NCBI GenBank assembly: GCA_013204555.1
Contig: JABMNO010000069.1
Location: 1 to 48,765, forward strand
Origin: Chloroflexota bacterium
Lineage (GTDB): Bacteria > Chloroflexota > Dehalococcoidia > Lucifugimonadales > Lucifugimonadaceae
Direction of reading: 5' to 3'
Length of the DNA stretch: 48,765 nt
Program-made: the position numbers and the translations under genes
Shown: piece after piece, positions 1 through 7,172 of the stretch
Position numbering within the stretch: the first letter of the stretch is position 1
How the letters are laid out: every line of letters begins with the position of its first letter
Notes under the pieces: model-generated
Databases searched by the model: none
What the model was told of the DNA's origin: nothing
Seen by the model: only the letters and a program-made list of their open reading frames with translations

Positions 1-25
1 CCCACCAGCTAGCCCGAGGGTGCCT

Positions 26-111
26 GCCGAGGTGGCGAAATGGTAGACGCGCTACGTTCAGGACGTAGTGCCCTTACGGGCGTGGGAGTTCGAGTCTCCC
101 CCTCGGCACCA
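26..111 (+). tRNA. tRNA-Leu (anticodon CAG)
   Basis: The cloverleaf folds with a 7-bp acceptor stem (GCCGAGG with CCTCGGC), an anticodon stem CTACG/CGTAG around the loop TTCAGGA, a long class II variable arm (TGCCCTTACGGGCG) and a GTTCGAGTC T-loop region. The anticodon is CAG, reading CUG. The 3' CCA is encoded. The long variable arm fits leucine. Confidence 0.97.
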
Positions 112-138
112 GTTCCCAAAAGGGTAGAATTCCAATAC

Positions 139-214
139 GCGCTTGTAGCTCAGTGGATAGAGCGCTTCCCTGCGGAGGAAGAGGTCGTGGGTTCGAATCT
201 CACCAAGCGCACCA
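139..214 (+). tRNA. tRNA-Arg (anticodon GCG)
   Basis: A full cloverleaf is visible: acceptor GCGCTTG/CAAGCGC, D arm GCTC...GAGC, anticodon stem CTTCC/GGAAG with loop CTGCGGA, T arm GTGGG/CTCAC and an encoded CCA. The anticodon at 172-174 is GCG, reading CGC/CGU. Most bacteria read this box with an A34 (inosine-modified ACG) tRNA, so G34 is unusual. It lies 27 bp after the tRNA-Leu gene, so the two are probably co-transcribed. Confidence 0.95.
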
Positions 215-411
215 TTTACCTGTTTGATGGATTGGCGTCATACCGCGTGCTGATCAGCCAGCCGCTCCAATTCTTCAACTCCAACGCCGTTTCACTTAGA
301 TACGAGAATGAGACGGTGCGTCGCCGCCGCATGCACGTTATTGTGGCCAACTGCGCGCATGATGCAGAGGCGGGCTACTAGTTCGGTTACCAGCAGCAGC
401 GAGGCCGAAGA
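215..411. other. Intergenic stretch after the tRNA pair
   Basis: About 200 bp between tRNA-Arg and the transporter gene. I see no gene, no clear terminator hairpin and no strong promoter here. Confidence 0.5.
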
Positions 412-1674
412 TTGGCAACTGAAATAATCGCCGAGGCTCCTGGTTCCGGGGCGGGGAACCTCCTGATACCGAAGTCGCGCCAGACCTTCGCTGGCATGAT
501 TGCGATTGTGCTCACGGCTATCGTCGCGATCCTCATTGCCCGTGAGGATGAAACAGTCGCTGCGATATGGGTAGTGGGCAGCATGTTTGGTTTTACGCTG
601 CAGCGCTCACGATTCTGCTTCGCGTCCGCCTTCAGAGACCTGTTCCTCTTTGGATCAGGTCGGAACATGAAGGGCATCCTGGTGGGAATGGCCGTCGCGA
701 CGCTCGGTTTCGCCGCCATCATGAGATGGCTCGTGCCCAACCCTGATTTTGGAGGACTTCCAGGTGAAGCACACGTGCTCCCGGTCGGCCTATCGGTGGT
801 CGTTGCCGGGCTGATGTTTGGCTTTGGGATGGTGATCGCCGGTGGATGCGTCTCTGGCTCACTGTACCGAATGGCCGAAGGATATGTTGCTTCCTGGGTC
901 GCAATTGCTGGTGTGATCATCGGCCTGGGCGTCATGACACACACCTGGAACTGGTGGTGGACGAACATCATCTCCCACGAGCCCAAAATCTGGTTCCCCT
1001 CAACAGGCGGAATGGGTTACGCAGGTGGGGTCGTTCTGACCATGGCTGGACTGGGTCTCGTGTACCTGGCTGTCACGTGGTGGGAGACCAAAAACGGCAT
1101 CTTCTCGCCTCATATTTCTCGTCATGTTGCTCCTGCCATGACCTTCTCGGAGAGAGTCAGGGAAGTGATCGATCCGGTCTTCAAGAGAGGCTGGCCAATC
1201 GTCGTCGGCGGTGCAGTTATTGGCTTCCTTGGCGTGCTGCTTTATCTGATCCACATGCCCCTCGGAGTCACCGGGGAGTTGATGCGGGCTTCCATCGAGG
1301 GAATGGGATGGATCGGGTTGGATGCTCCGATAATGGAGGGCCTGTCTACCCTGGGCGGGTGCACCGGTCGAGCGGGTGAGTCCGGTCTTCTCACTCACAC
1401 CTTTGCCATCACCGTTGGCCTGCTGCCAGGTGCACTCATCGCCGCACTCCTGGCCGGAGAGTTCCGGGTTCGGTTACCAGCACGAAAGATCCGCTACGGC
1501 CAATCTCTGGCTGGTGGAGTGCTGATGGGATACGCGTCCGGGTTGGCTCTGGGCTGCACAGTTGGCGCTTTCTTCTCGGCGGTCCCTTCGCTTTCGCTCT
1601 CCGGTTGGGTTTTCGGGGCAGCGCTGGCAGGTGGCGCCTTCGCAGGTACGTACGTCATAAAGCGAATCCCATGA
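412..1674 (+). CDS. YeeE/YedE family (TsuA-like) sulfur-compound transporter
   Basis: Polytopic inner-membrane protein of 420 residues with about nine to ten hydrophobic segments. It carries the family hallmark SRFCFASAFRD near residues 67-76, a repeated GGC pattern (AGGCVSGS at about 143-150, LGGCTGRAG at about 314-322) and a late LGCTVGA. Cysteines are at about 69, 146, 317 and 382. In the characterised family member TsuA, conserved cysteines in the pore pass thiosulfate inward. The TTG start at 412 is the first usable start and has only a weak purine-rich sequence before it; a later ATG at 496 would cut into the N-terminal region. The stop overlaps the next start (ATGA), and the downstream genes are sulfur carriers, which supports thiosulfate or a related sulfur compound as the substrate. 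The exact substrate is inferred. Confidence 0.9.
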   Translation: MATEIIAEAPGSGAGNLLIPKSRQTFAGMIAIVLTAIVAILIAREDETVAAIWVVGSMFGFTLQRSRFCFASAFRDLFLFGSGRNMKGILVGMAVATLGFAAIMRWLVPNPDFGGLPGEAHVLPVGLSVVVAGLMFGFGMVIAGGCVSGSLYRMAEGYVASWVAIAGVIIGLGVMTHTWNWWWTNIISHEPKIWFPSTGGMGYAGGVVLTMAGLGLVYLAVTWWETKNGIFSPHISRHVAPAMTFSERVREVIDPVFKRGWPIVVGGAVIGFLGVLLYLIHMPLGVTGELMRASIEGMGWIGLDAPIMEGLSTLGGCTGRAGESGLLTHTFAITVGLLPGALIAALLAGEFRVRLPARKIRYGQSLAGGVLMGYASGLALGCTVGAFFSAVPSLSLSGWVFGAALAGGAFAGTYVIKRIP

Positions 1675-1940
1675 CCGATGGCGAAGATGAGAATGTGATG
1701 GATCTGCGTCACACACCTATGCCGGGCCACATACAAAATGCATTGAAAGCCGTAGAAAGGGCCGCGGCGGGTGAAGAAATCATTCTGCTAACCGATCAGG
1801 AAGTCGTCATCAAATATGTCCCAGCAGAGGCAGCGCGGTTGGGCGTTCGCACAAAGATGGCAGTTGCTGGTGATGAAGAGTGGCGAGTTGTATTATTTCC
1901 TCGTAGCAGTCGTCCACAGGAGGAACATGTTGAGCGGTAA
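1671..1940 (+). CDS. DUF2249/TusA-superfamily small protein
   Basis: Protein of 89 residues starting at the ATG that overlaps the transporter stop by four bases (ATGA), a sign of translational coupling. The sequence MDLRHTPMPGHIQNALKAVE followed by LTDQEVVIKYVPAEAARLG and EEWRVVLFPR resembles the DUF2249 fold, a TusA-like alpha/beta sandwich. It has no cysteine and so lacks the CPxP motif, which means it cannot carry a persulfide itself. It may bind or dock in the sulfur relay. It is sandwiched between the transporter and TusA and overlaps the tusA start by 14 bp. The family call is by pattern only. Confidence 0.7.
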   Translation: MTDGEDENVMDLRHTPMPGHIQNALKAVERAAAGEEIILLTDQEVVIKYVPAEAARLGVRTKMAVAGDEEWRVVLFPRSSRPQEEHVER

Positions 1941-2169
1941 TATTCCGGTTCTAGACGTACGTGGAGAAATATGTCCGTACCCAATGATGCGCACCAACAA
2001 GGAACTGGATGAGAATCTTCCTGGGACACTCGCGCTGGACGTGCTCACCGATCACCCTCCGGCCTTATCGACCATCCCACCACAGGCGATGAAGCGGGGA
2101 TATGAAGTCGAAATAGAAGAGGCCGGCAGCGGTCAGTGGCGCATCAGGCTAACGAAAGCAGCCTCATGA
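1927..2169 (+). CDS. tusA: TusA-family sulfur carrier protein
   Basis: Small protein of 80 residues. The N-terminal LDVRGEICPYPMM contains the TusA CPxP signature with the persulfide cysteine at residue 16, followed by the usual helix-strand pattern. The start is fixed by a strong ribosome binding site (CACAGGAGG) just before ATG 1927; an upstream ATG in the same frame would lie deep in the previous gene. TusA proteins accept sulfane sulfur from rhodaneses or desulfurases and hand it on to tRNA thiolation, molybdenum cofactor or dissimilatory sulfur pathways. In YeeE/YedE loci TusA is a frequent partner, presumably receiving sulfur released from imported thiosulfate. Confidence 0.92.
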   Translation: MLSGNIPVLDVRGEICPYPMMRTNKELDENLPGTLALDVLTDHPPALSTIPPQAMKRGYEVEIEEAGSGQWRIRLTKAAS

Positions 2170-2276
2170 GCTAATCCTGACTTATTACGGGTTCTCGCTA
2201 GCTCAATTCGGCGGGCCTACTTACCGGTTTATTTGATACTAATTACAGTTTGAACCTCTCGGAAAGAACACATCAA

Positions 2277-3263
2277 ATGTTGACCAGATCAGGATATTTG
2301 TCACGTCTCGTTACCGTCTCGCTCCTCGCTGTATTCGTCGCCATTTTCGTGGCATGCGGAAGTGATGAAGAAGAGGCGGATGCACCAGCCGCCCAGACCG
2401 GCGGAAGCACTCTTAACGCGGCTATCGAAGCGAAGGGCTACAGCAGTCCAGAACGGCTCGTCTCAGCCGACTGGCTCAAGGCGCATCTGGAAGACTCCGA
2501 TCTAGTGATCGTTGATCTCCGAGGCGAGGAAGACTTCGCAGCGGGCCACATTCCGGGTGCTGTACGGCTTACTCCAAGCAGTTCTTTCCAGGGTGAAGAT
2601 GAGTATGGCATCCCTGGCATGCTCCCAGCGGGAGATCACGTTGCATCAGCTCTTGCCTCAATTGGTATTGAGAGCGATGACACAGTCATTTTCTATGACT
2701 CCAACTCCAATCTCTGGTCATCACGGGCCTTGTGGGCACTCGATGTTTACGGCCACGACGATACCCGATTGCTCGATGGATCATGGGGCTACTGGGACGC
2801 CAATAGCTACGCGAAGTCGACCGAAGTTCCTGCTGTGACGGCCTCAAGCTACAGCTTTAGCGACTCCCCCAACCTGGCGTTGATCGCCAACTGGGAAGAG
2901 GTCCTCACCTCGGTCGATGATCCTTCGAAAGTTGTCTGTGACGCGCGCTCCCCTGATGAGTTCGCCGGTAAGGACGTGCGAGCAGCGCAGGGTGGGCACA
3001 TCCCGGACGCCAGTAACGTGAACTGGAACAAAGCTGTGAGCGAATCTGGCGAGTTTCTCCCCGCCTCGGATCTCAAGGCGATTTACGAAGGCGAAGGAAT
3101 TCAGGGCGACAAAGTAGTCTTTACGTTGTGCCAGACGGCTGTGCGCGCCACGCATTCGTGGTTTGTATTGCAAGAGCTACTCGGTTACCCGACCGTGAAG
3201 GTGTACGACGGCTCATGGGTCGAGTGGGGCAACCGGGACGATCTGCCGATAGTAGTCCGGTAA
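2277..3263 (+). CDS. Lipoprotein with two rhodanese domains (sulfurtransferase)
   Basis: Protein of about 328 residues. The N-terminus is a basic stretch, a hydrophobic segment (LVTVSLLAVFVAIFVACGS) and a lipobox-like FVAC, so it is probably anchored outside the membrane, with an acidic linker after it. Two rhodanese domains follow. The first (about 55-180) has IFYDSNSNLWSSRALW in place of an active-site loop and lacks the cysteine. The second ends in LCQTAVRATHSWFVLQELLG with the catalytic cysteine at about 285. This inactive/active tandem is the thiosulfate or mercaptopyruvate sulfurtransferase layout. ATG 2277 is preferred over TTG 2250 because a GGAAAGA sequence lies upstream. It likely processes sulfur compounds outside the membrane before uptake. 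Confidence 0.88.
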   Translation: MLTRSGYLSRLVTVSLLAVFVAIFVACGSDEEEADAPAAQTGGSTLNAAIEAKGYSSPERLVSADWLKAHLEDSDLVIVDLRGEEDFAAGHIPGAVRLTPSSSFQGEDEYGIPGMLPAGDHVASALASIGIESDDTVIFYDSNSNLWSSRALWALDVYGHDDTRLLDGSWGYWDANSYAKSTEVPAVTASSYSFSDSPNLALIANWEEVLTSVDDPSKVVCDARSPDEFAGKDVRAAQGGHIPDASNVNWNKAVSESGEFLPASDLKAIYEGEGIQGDKVVFTLCQTAVRATHSWFVLQELLGYPTVKVYDGSWVEWGNRDDLPIVVR

Positions 3264-3383
3264 CCGCACCTCGGCGTTTGCCGCGGCTCATCGCCTGCCA
3301 TCCCGACAAACGGGCCCATTTGAAAGATCAGATACTGGGCTGGTTTATCGGGAGGCGGTGAGGGTTGACGCAATGACGCTCGC

Positions 3384-4175
3384 TTAGCGGTCTTGCCATT
3401 CGGGAGTGCGTTTTTTCAGGAACGCGTCGATGCCCTCGCGAGCGTCGTGGGCCTGCATGTTGTCCGTCATGACCGTCTCGGCGACTGAATATGCGGCAGG
3501 ATTATCGAGGCCTACCTGCTCATAGAAACCGCGCTTCCCAACCGACAGCGTGTGCGAGCTTGCCTTTGCTATCTGTTGTGCCAGGTCGATGGTTTGCTGC
3601 TCCAACTCATCATCAAGAACAACTCTGCTAACAAGCCCGAACTGGAGCGCCTCATCCGCCGATATCGGCATGCCTGTCAGGAGCATCTCCATGGCCTTTT
3701 TACGCGGAACTGCTCTGGCGAGTGCGACGCCGGGTGTCGAGCAGAAAAGCCCGATTTGAACGCCAGGAGTCGCAAATCGTGCCGATTTCGCCGCTACAGC
3801 GAGGTCGCAAGACGCCACGAGCTGGCAGCCTGCGGCGGTCGCCATGCCGCTTACCTGGGCAATAACCGGTTGTGGCAATAGTCGTATCGACTCCATTACT
3901 GACGTACACAGGCCAAACATGGCTGCGTTATCTTCCCGGTCGCCCGCCAGAAGTTCAGTTAGATCATGACCAGAACTGAACACTGGCCCTTCTGCTCTGA
4001 TTATCACGACGCGAATCTCGCGTGATCCTGATATCTCGTCCAATCGTTCTTTCAGTGCCTGCATAACGGCCGTGGAAAGAGCGTTTCGCCTTGCCGGGTT
4101 GTTCAGCGTGAGGATTCCCACGCCGTCGGAGATTTCGTACTCAACCTGGACAGTCTCAGTTGATGCGTCGTTCAT
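3384..4175 (-). CDS. Enoyl-CoA hydratase/isomerase family protein (ECHDC3-like)
   Basis: Crotonase-fold protein of 263 residues. Visible are LTLNNPARRNALS near the N-terminus, the oxyanion-hole segment VFSSGHDLTEL at about 66-76 and VSGMATAAGCQLVASCDLAVA at about 106-126. The pattern resembles the ECHDC3 branch, in which the usual paired glutamates of hydratases are not both obvious: position 123 region reads DLAVAAKSARFATPG. It may therefore be a hydratase, an isomerase or another CoA-ester enzyme. The start codon lies 20 bp inside the upstream acyl-CoA synthetase gene, so the two are translationally coupled and probably act in sequence on the same acyl-CoA. Confidence 0.88.
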   Translation of the reverse strand: MNDASTETVQVEYEISDGVGILTLNNPARRNALSTAVMQALKERLDEISGSREIRVVIIRAEGPVFSSGHDLTELLAGDREDNAAMFGLCTSVMESIRLLPQPVIAQVSGMATAAGCQLVASCDLAVAAKSARFATPGVQIGLFCSTPGVALARAVPRKKAMEMLLTGMPISADEALQFGLVSRVVLDDELEQQTIDLAQQIAKASSHTLSVGKRGFYEQVGLDNPAAYSVAETVMTDNMQAHDAREGIDAFLKKRTPEWQDR

Positions 4176-5763
4176 GGCCAGCCCACTCCTTCTCACGTAA
4201 TACGTACTTCTGGATCTTCCCGGTCGCAGTCTTCGGTAATTCGCCGAACTCCACGTGCTTGGGCGCTTTGAAGTGAGCGATTCGGTCGCGGCAGAACTCG
4301 ATAATCTCTTCACCCGACACATCGGCACCCGCGTTCTTGACGATGAACGCCTTGGGCACCTCACCCCACTTCTCATCCGGCACACCAACGACGGAAACTT
4401 CCATGACGCCGGGATGCTCCATGATCACTTTTTCCACCTCCTGGCTGGAGATGTTTTCGCCGCCGGAGATGATGACGTCTTTTGCCCGGTCCCGCAGTTC
4501 TATGTATGAATCTGGGTGTCTCACCGCCAGGTCGCCGGAGTGGAACCAGCCGCCAGCGAACGCTTTGGCCGTGGCTTCGGGGTCGTTGTAGTAGCCAGAC
4601 ATAACCATATTGCCGCGCATCACCACTTCACCCTGTGTCTTGCCATCATTCGGCACATCGTTCATCTGGTCGTCCACGACGCGCAGCCCTGGCTCGCCGG
4701 TTATGAACGGAACTCCCTGGCGGGCCTTTATTTTGGCGCGATCTTCAACGCTTAGATCAGCCCAGGTCGGTTGGCCCTCGGCGATAGTCATCGGCCCGTA
4801 GGTCTCGGTCAGGCCGTATGTGTGCTCCACCTCAGCGCCCATCGCCTCAATGGAACGAATCACCTGCGGCGCCGGAGGGGCGCCCGCGGTCATGATGCGA
4901 ACACCTGACAGCATGCCCTGGCCAGCCAGAGGCGATGTGTAAAGCGTTGTCAAAACCGTAGGAGCGGCGCACATGTGGCTGATGGCTTCGTCCTTGACGA
5001 GGCCAAAAACGCGGTCTGCATCGGCCCGCCTCAGGCAGACGTGGGTGCCGCCCACTGCGGTCACCGCCCACGTGAAGCACCATCCATTGCAGTGGAACAT
5101 TGGCAGCGTCCACAGGTACTTTGAACGCCAACTCATCCCAATTTCCAGCGCCTCACCCAGCGCCGACAGATACGCTCCACGGGCGTGATACTCCACGCCT
5201 TTCGGCATGCCGGTGGTGCCAGAGGTGTAATTAATCGCGATCGTGTCCAGTTCCGATTCGAGATCGGTCCTTGGGTCGCCCGCGGGGGCATCCGCCAGGA
5301 ACTCTTCGTAGTCGGGACCAGCGATGTCATCTGCTTTCGGCTCTGTATCGACCACCTGGATGAACTTTTCGACTCCCGGCACCTCGCCAATGAGCCGCCG
5401 AACGGTTGGGGCGTACTCCGAGTCGAATACCAGCACCCGTGCACCGGAGTGATTGAGGATGTACGCCACTTCACGGGCTGACAAACGGATGTTGATTGGG
5501 ACGAGAACAGCACCGAGTCGGAGGGGCCCGTAGTGGCCTTCGAGCATGGGAGGTGTGTTGGGCACGAAGAAGGCGACCCTATCGCCACTCCCAACGCCAA
5601 CCTGCTTCAGCGCGCTGGCGAGCCTGCGAACGCGCTCGTTGAACTGAGCATAGGTGTATCTGATCTCGTTGTAGACCACGGCCGTCTTATCGGCGTGCAC
5701 ACCGGTGCTCCGGTCAAGGAACTGAGCCGGGCTGAGCGTTTCATATGATGGCGATCTCGTCAT
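4156..5763 (-). CDS. Acyl-CoA synthetase (AMP-forming, fatty-acid/aryl acid type)
   Basis: ANL-superfamily ligase of 535 residues, the normal length. It activates a carboxylic acid with ATP to an acyl-adenylate and then the CoA thioester. The P-loop-like core YTSGTTGMPKGVEYH is at about 179-193, the A5 motif HTYGLTETYGP in the middle, GWFHSGDLA at about 414-422, RAKDVIISGGENIS at about 432-445 and the C-terminal catalytic lysine in KTATGKIQKYVLREKEW. The family includes medium-chain and aryl acid ligases; the substrate cannot be read from sequence. It is the first gene of a two-gene operon with the crotonase. Confidence 0.92.
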   Translation of the reverse strand: MTRSPSYETLSPAQFLDRSTGVHADKTAVVYNEIRYTYAQFNERVRRLASALKQVGVGSGDRVAFFVPNTPPMLEGHYGPLRLGAVLVPINIRLSAREVAYILNHSGARVLVFDSEYAPTVRRLIGEVPGVEKFIQVVDTEPKADDIAGPDYEEFLADAPAGDPRTDLESELDTIAINYTSGTTGMPKGVEYHARGAYLSALGEALEIGMSWRSKYLWTLPMFHCNGWCFTWAVTAVGGTHVCLRRADADRVFGLVKDEAISHMCAAPTVLTTLYTSPLAGQGMLSGVRIMTAGAPPAPQVIRSIEAMGAEVEHTYGLTETYGPMTIAEGQPTWADLSVEDRAKIKARQGVPFITGEPGLRVVDDQMNDVPNDGKTQGEVVMRGNMVMSGYYNDPEATAKAFAGGWFHSGDLAVRHPDSYIELRDRAKDVIISGGENISSQEVEKVIMEHPGVMEVSVVGVPDEKWGEVPKAFIVKNAGADVSGEEIIEFCRDRIAHFKAPKHVEFGELPKTATGKIQKYVLREKEWAGHERRIN

Positions 5764-5897
5764 TTGAGCCTCCCGCGCATCGCATCAGATGCGACGACAT
5801 CTTCGCTGAACCCATCGGGCGGCTATCTTAGCCCGAACCGTCGCACCCACGATAGTGACGCTCCATGCTTCTCCGATGTTGAGCGGAGTGTATCGCG

Positions 5898-5982
5898 GGT
5901 AGCCGCCGGGCTTGCCCGGCCAAGCGCTCGAATGTAGACGTGCATGCATGTAACCGTGGAGGGGCAAGCCCCTCCAGCTACC
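5898..5982. repeat. Composite palindromic repeat (GGTAGC...GCTACC), copy 1
   Basis: An 85-bp intergenic element bounded by GGTAGC and GCTACC. Inside are a hairpin CCGGGCTTGCCCGG (5906-5919), a palindrome TGCATGCA (5941-5948) and a second hairpin GGAGGGGCAAGCCCCTCC (5958-5975). A matching element is at 38504-38581. It has no coding capacity and resembles a REP or BIME-type unit. Confidence 0.7.
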
Positions 5983-6035
5983 AGAAGGCGTCGCCTCACA
6001 CTCCATCCTTTCCGAAGGCCCCTGCTTAGAGCGGT

Positions 6036-6998
6036 CTACGACTCGTTGATGACATGGACACCGAGTTTGCGAAGAGACTTCACCCAGCCGACCACGGTCT
6101 CCTGATCAGGCGGCACTGGATCTGCGCCGTTGTTCGACTCCAACCCGAGTCGCTGACGCTTCCCGATGCCCAGGCTGTGGTACGGCATGACCTCGACGCC
6201 CAGCAGGCCAGACATAGGTCTGATGATGCGGGCCATTTCCTCGAAATGGTCCTGGCGGTCGTTCAGTCCGGGGATGATTGGCAAACGGACCAGTATGGAC
6301 GCGCCCGTCTCGTGAAGCGCGCTCAGGTTTTCCTGGATGCGTTTGATTGGAACGCCTGTGTTTTTCCGGTGCTGGGCGTCGTCCGTGTCCTTGACGTCGA
6401 ACAGGAACAGATCGGTGTACGGCGCCACTCGAGCCAGCCGCGCAAAGGTCACGTGCCCCGCTGTCTCCACCGCGGTATGCACGCCTGCCTTCTTCGCCCC
6501 TCTCAGGAGCGCCTCTGCAAAATCGATCTGGAGGAGTGGCTCGCCTCCGGAGAGAGTGATCCCACCACCGGAGGTTTCGTAGAACAGCTGGTCGCGCAGC
6601 GCCTGATCAAGAACTTCATCGACCGTAAGGTCCCGCCCAACCATCTCCAGTGCCCGAGAAGGGCATACTTCGGCACAATTGCCGATGGCGTCACACCTCT
6701 CCCTGAGAAAAACGTGACCCCGCTCCACACCCATGACGTGCGCCTTATTGGGGCATACTTCGGCGCAACTGCCGCAGGAGATGCATTTCTCCAGGTTGAA
6801 GGAGAGTAGTGGATCCGGGTGTATCGACTCCGGGTTGTGGCACCAGAGGCACCGAAGGGGGCACCCCTTCAGAAACACCGTGGTCCTGATGCCTGGTCCG
6901 TCATGGATGGAGAACCGCTGGATATCGAAGACCCGGCCGGTCTGCTCTGAGACCTGTGTACGCAGCATGACGGCCGTTTCAGGATGGGTGAAGGCCAT
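6036..6998 (-). CDS. Glycyl-radical enzyme activating protein (radical SAM)
   Basis: Radical SAM activase of 320 residues. The radical [4Fe-4S] motif CPLRCLWCHNPE (CxxxCxxC) is at about 46-57, preceded by the family signature SIHDGPGIRTTVFLKG. An inserted ferredoxin-like region follows, with CISCGSCAEVCPNKAH at about 73-88 and a second cluster set ending CAEVCPSRALEM; this insert is typical of activases other than pyruvate formate-lyase activase. SGGEPLLQ binds SAM. It would abstract hydrogen from a glycine of its partner using reductively cleaved SAM. The partner is almost certainly the glycyl radical enzyme transcribed divergently about 100-175 bp away. An internal ATG at 6968 is an alternative start. 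Confidence 0.93.
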   Translation of the reverse strand: MAFTHPETAVMLRTQVSEQTGRVFDIQRFSIHDGPGIRTTVFLKGCPLRCLWCHNPESIHPDPLLSFNLEKCISCGSCAEVCPNKAHVMGVERGHVFLRERCDAIGNCAEVCPSRALEMVGRDLTVDEVLDQALRDQLFYETSGGGITLSGGEPLLQIDFAEALLRGAKKAGVHTAVETAGHVTFARLARVAPYTDLFLFDVKDTDDAQHRKNTGVPIKRIQENLSALHETGASILVRLPIIPGLNDRQDHFEEMARIIRPMSGLLGVEVMPYHSLGIGKRQRLGLESNNGADPVPPDQETVVGWVKSLRKLGVHVINES

Positions 6999-7172
6999 AT
7001 GTCATGCACACCGTTAATCTGCGACCCGCAGCCGGGCTGATCGAGATCGCCTGACCACCCGACGGCGGCGCTCCGTCTGATGGCATGGAATTTGACCCGC
7101 AGAATAGCATATCCTTATCGCATCTCGGTCAATGCGACCCTGAAACATGTTCCGACGCCGGAAACGGAAATC

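Noticed and set aside
40..381. Reading frame of 113 codons on the plus strand
   Set aside because: It runs through both tRNA genes and has no protein-like pattern.
387..986. Long minus-strand frame opposite the transporter
   Set aside because: It is a shadow of the YeeE/YedE gene, which has the clear family motifs.
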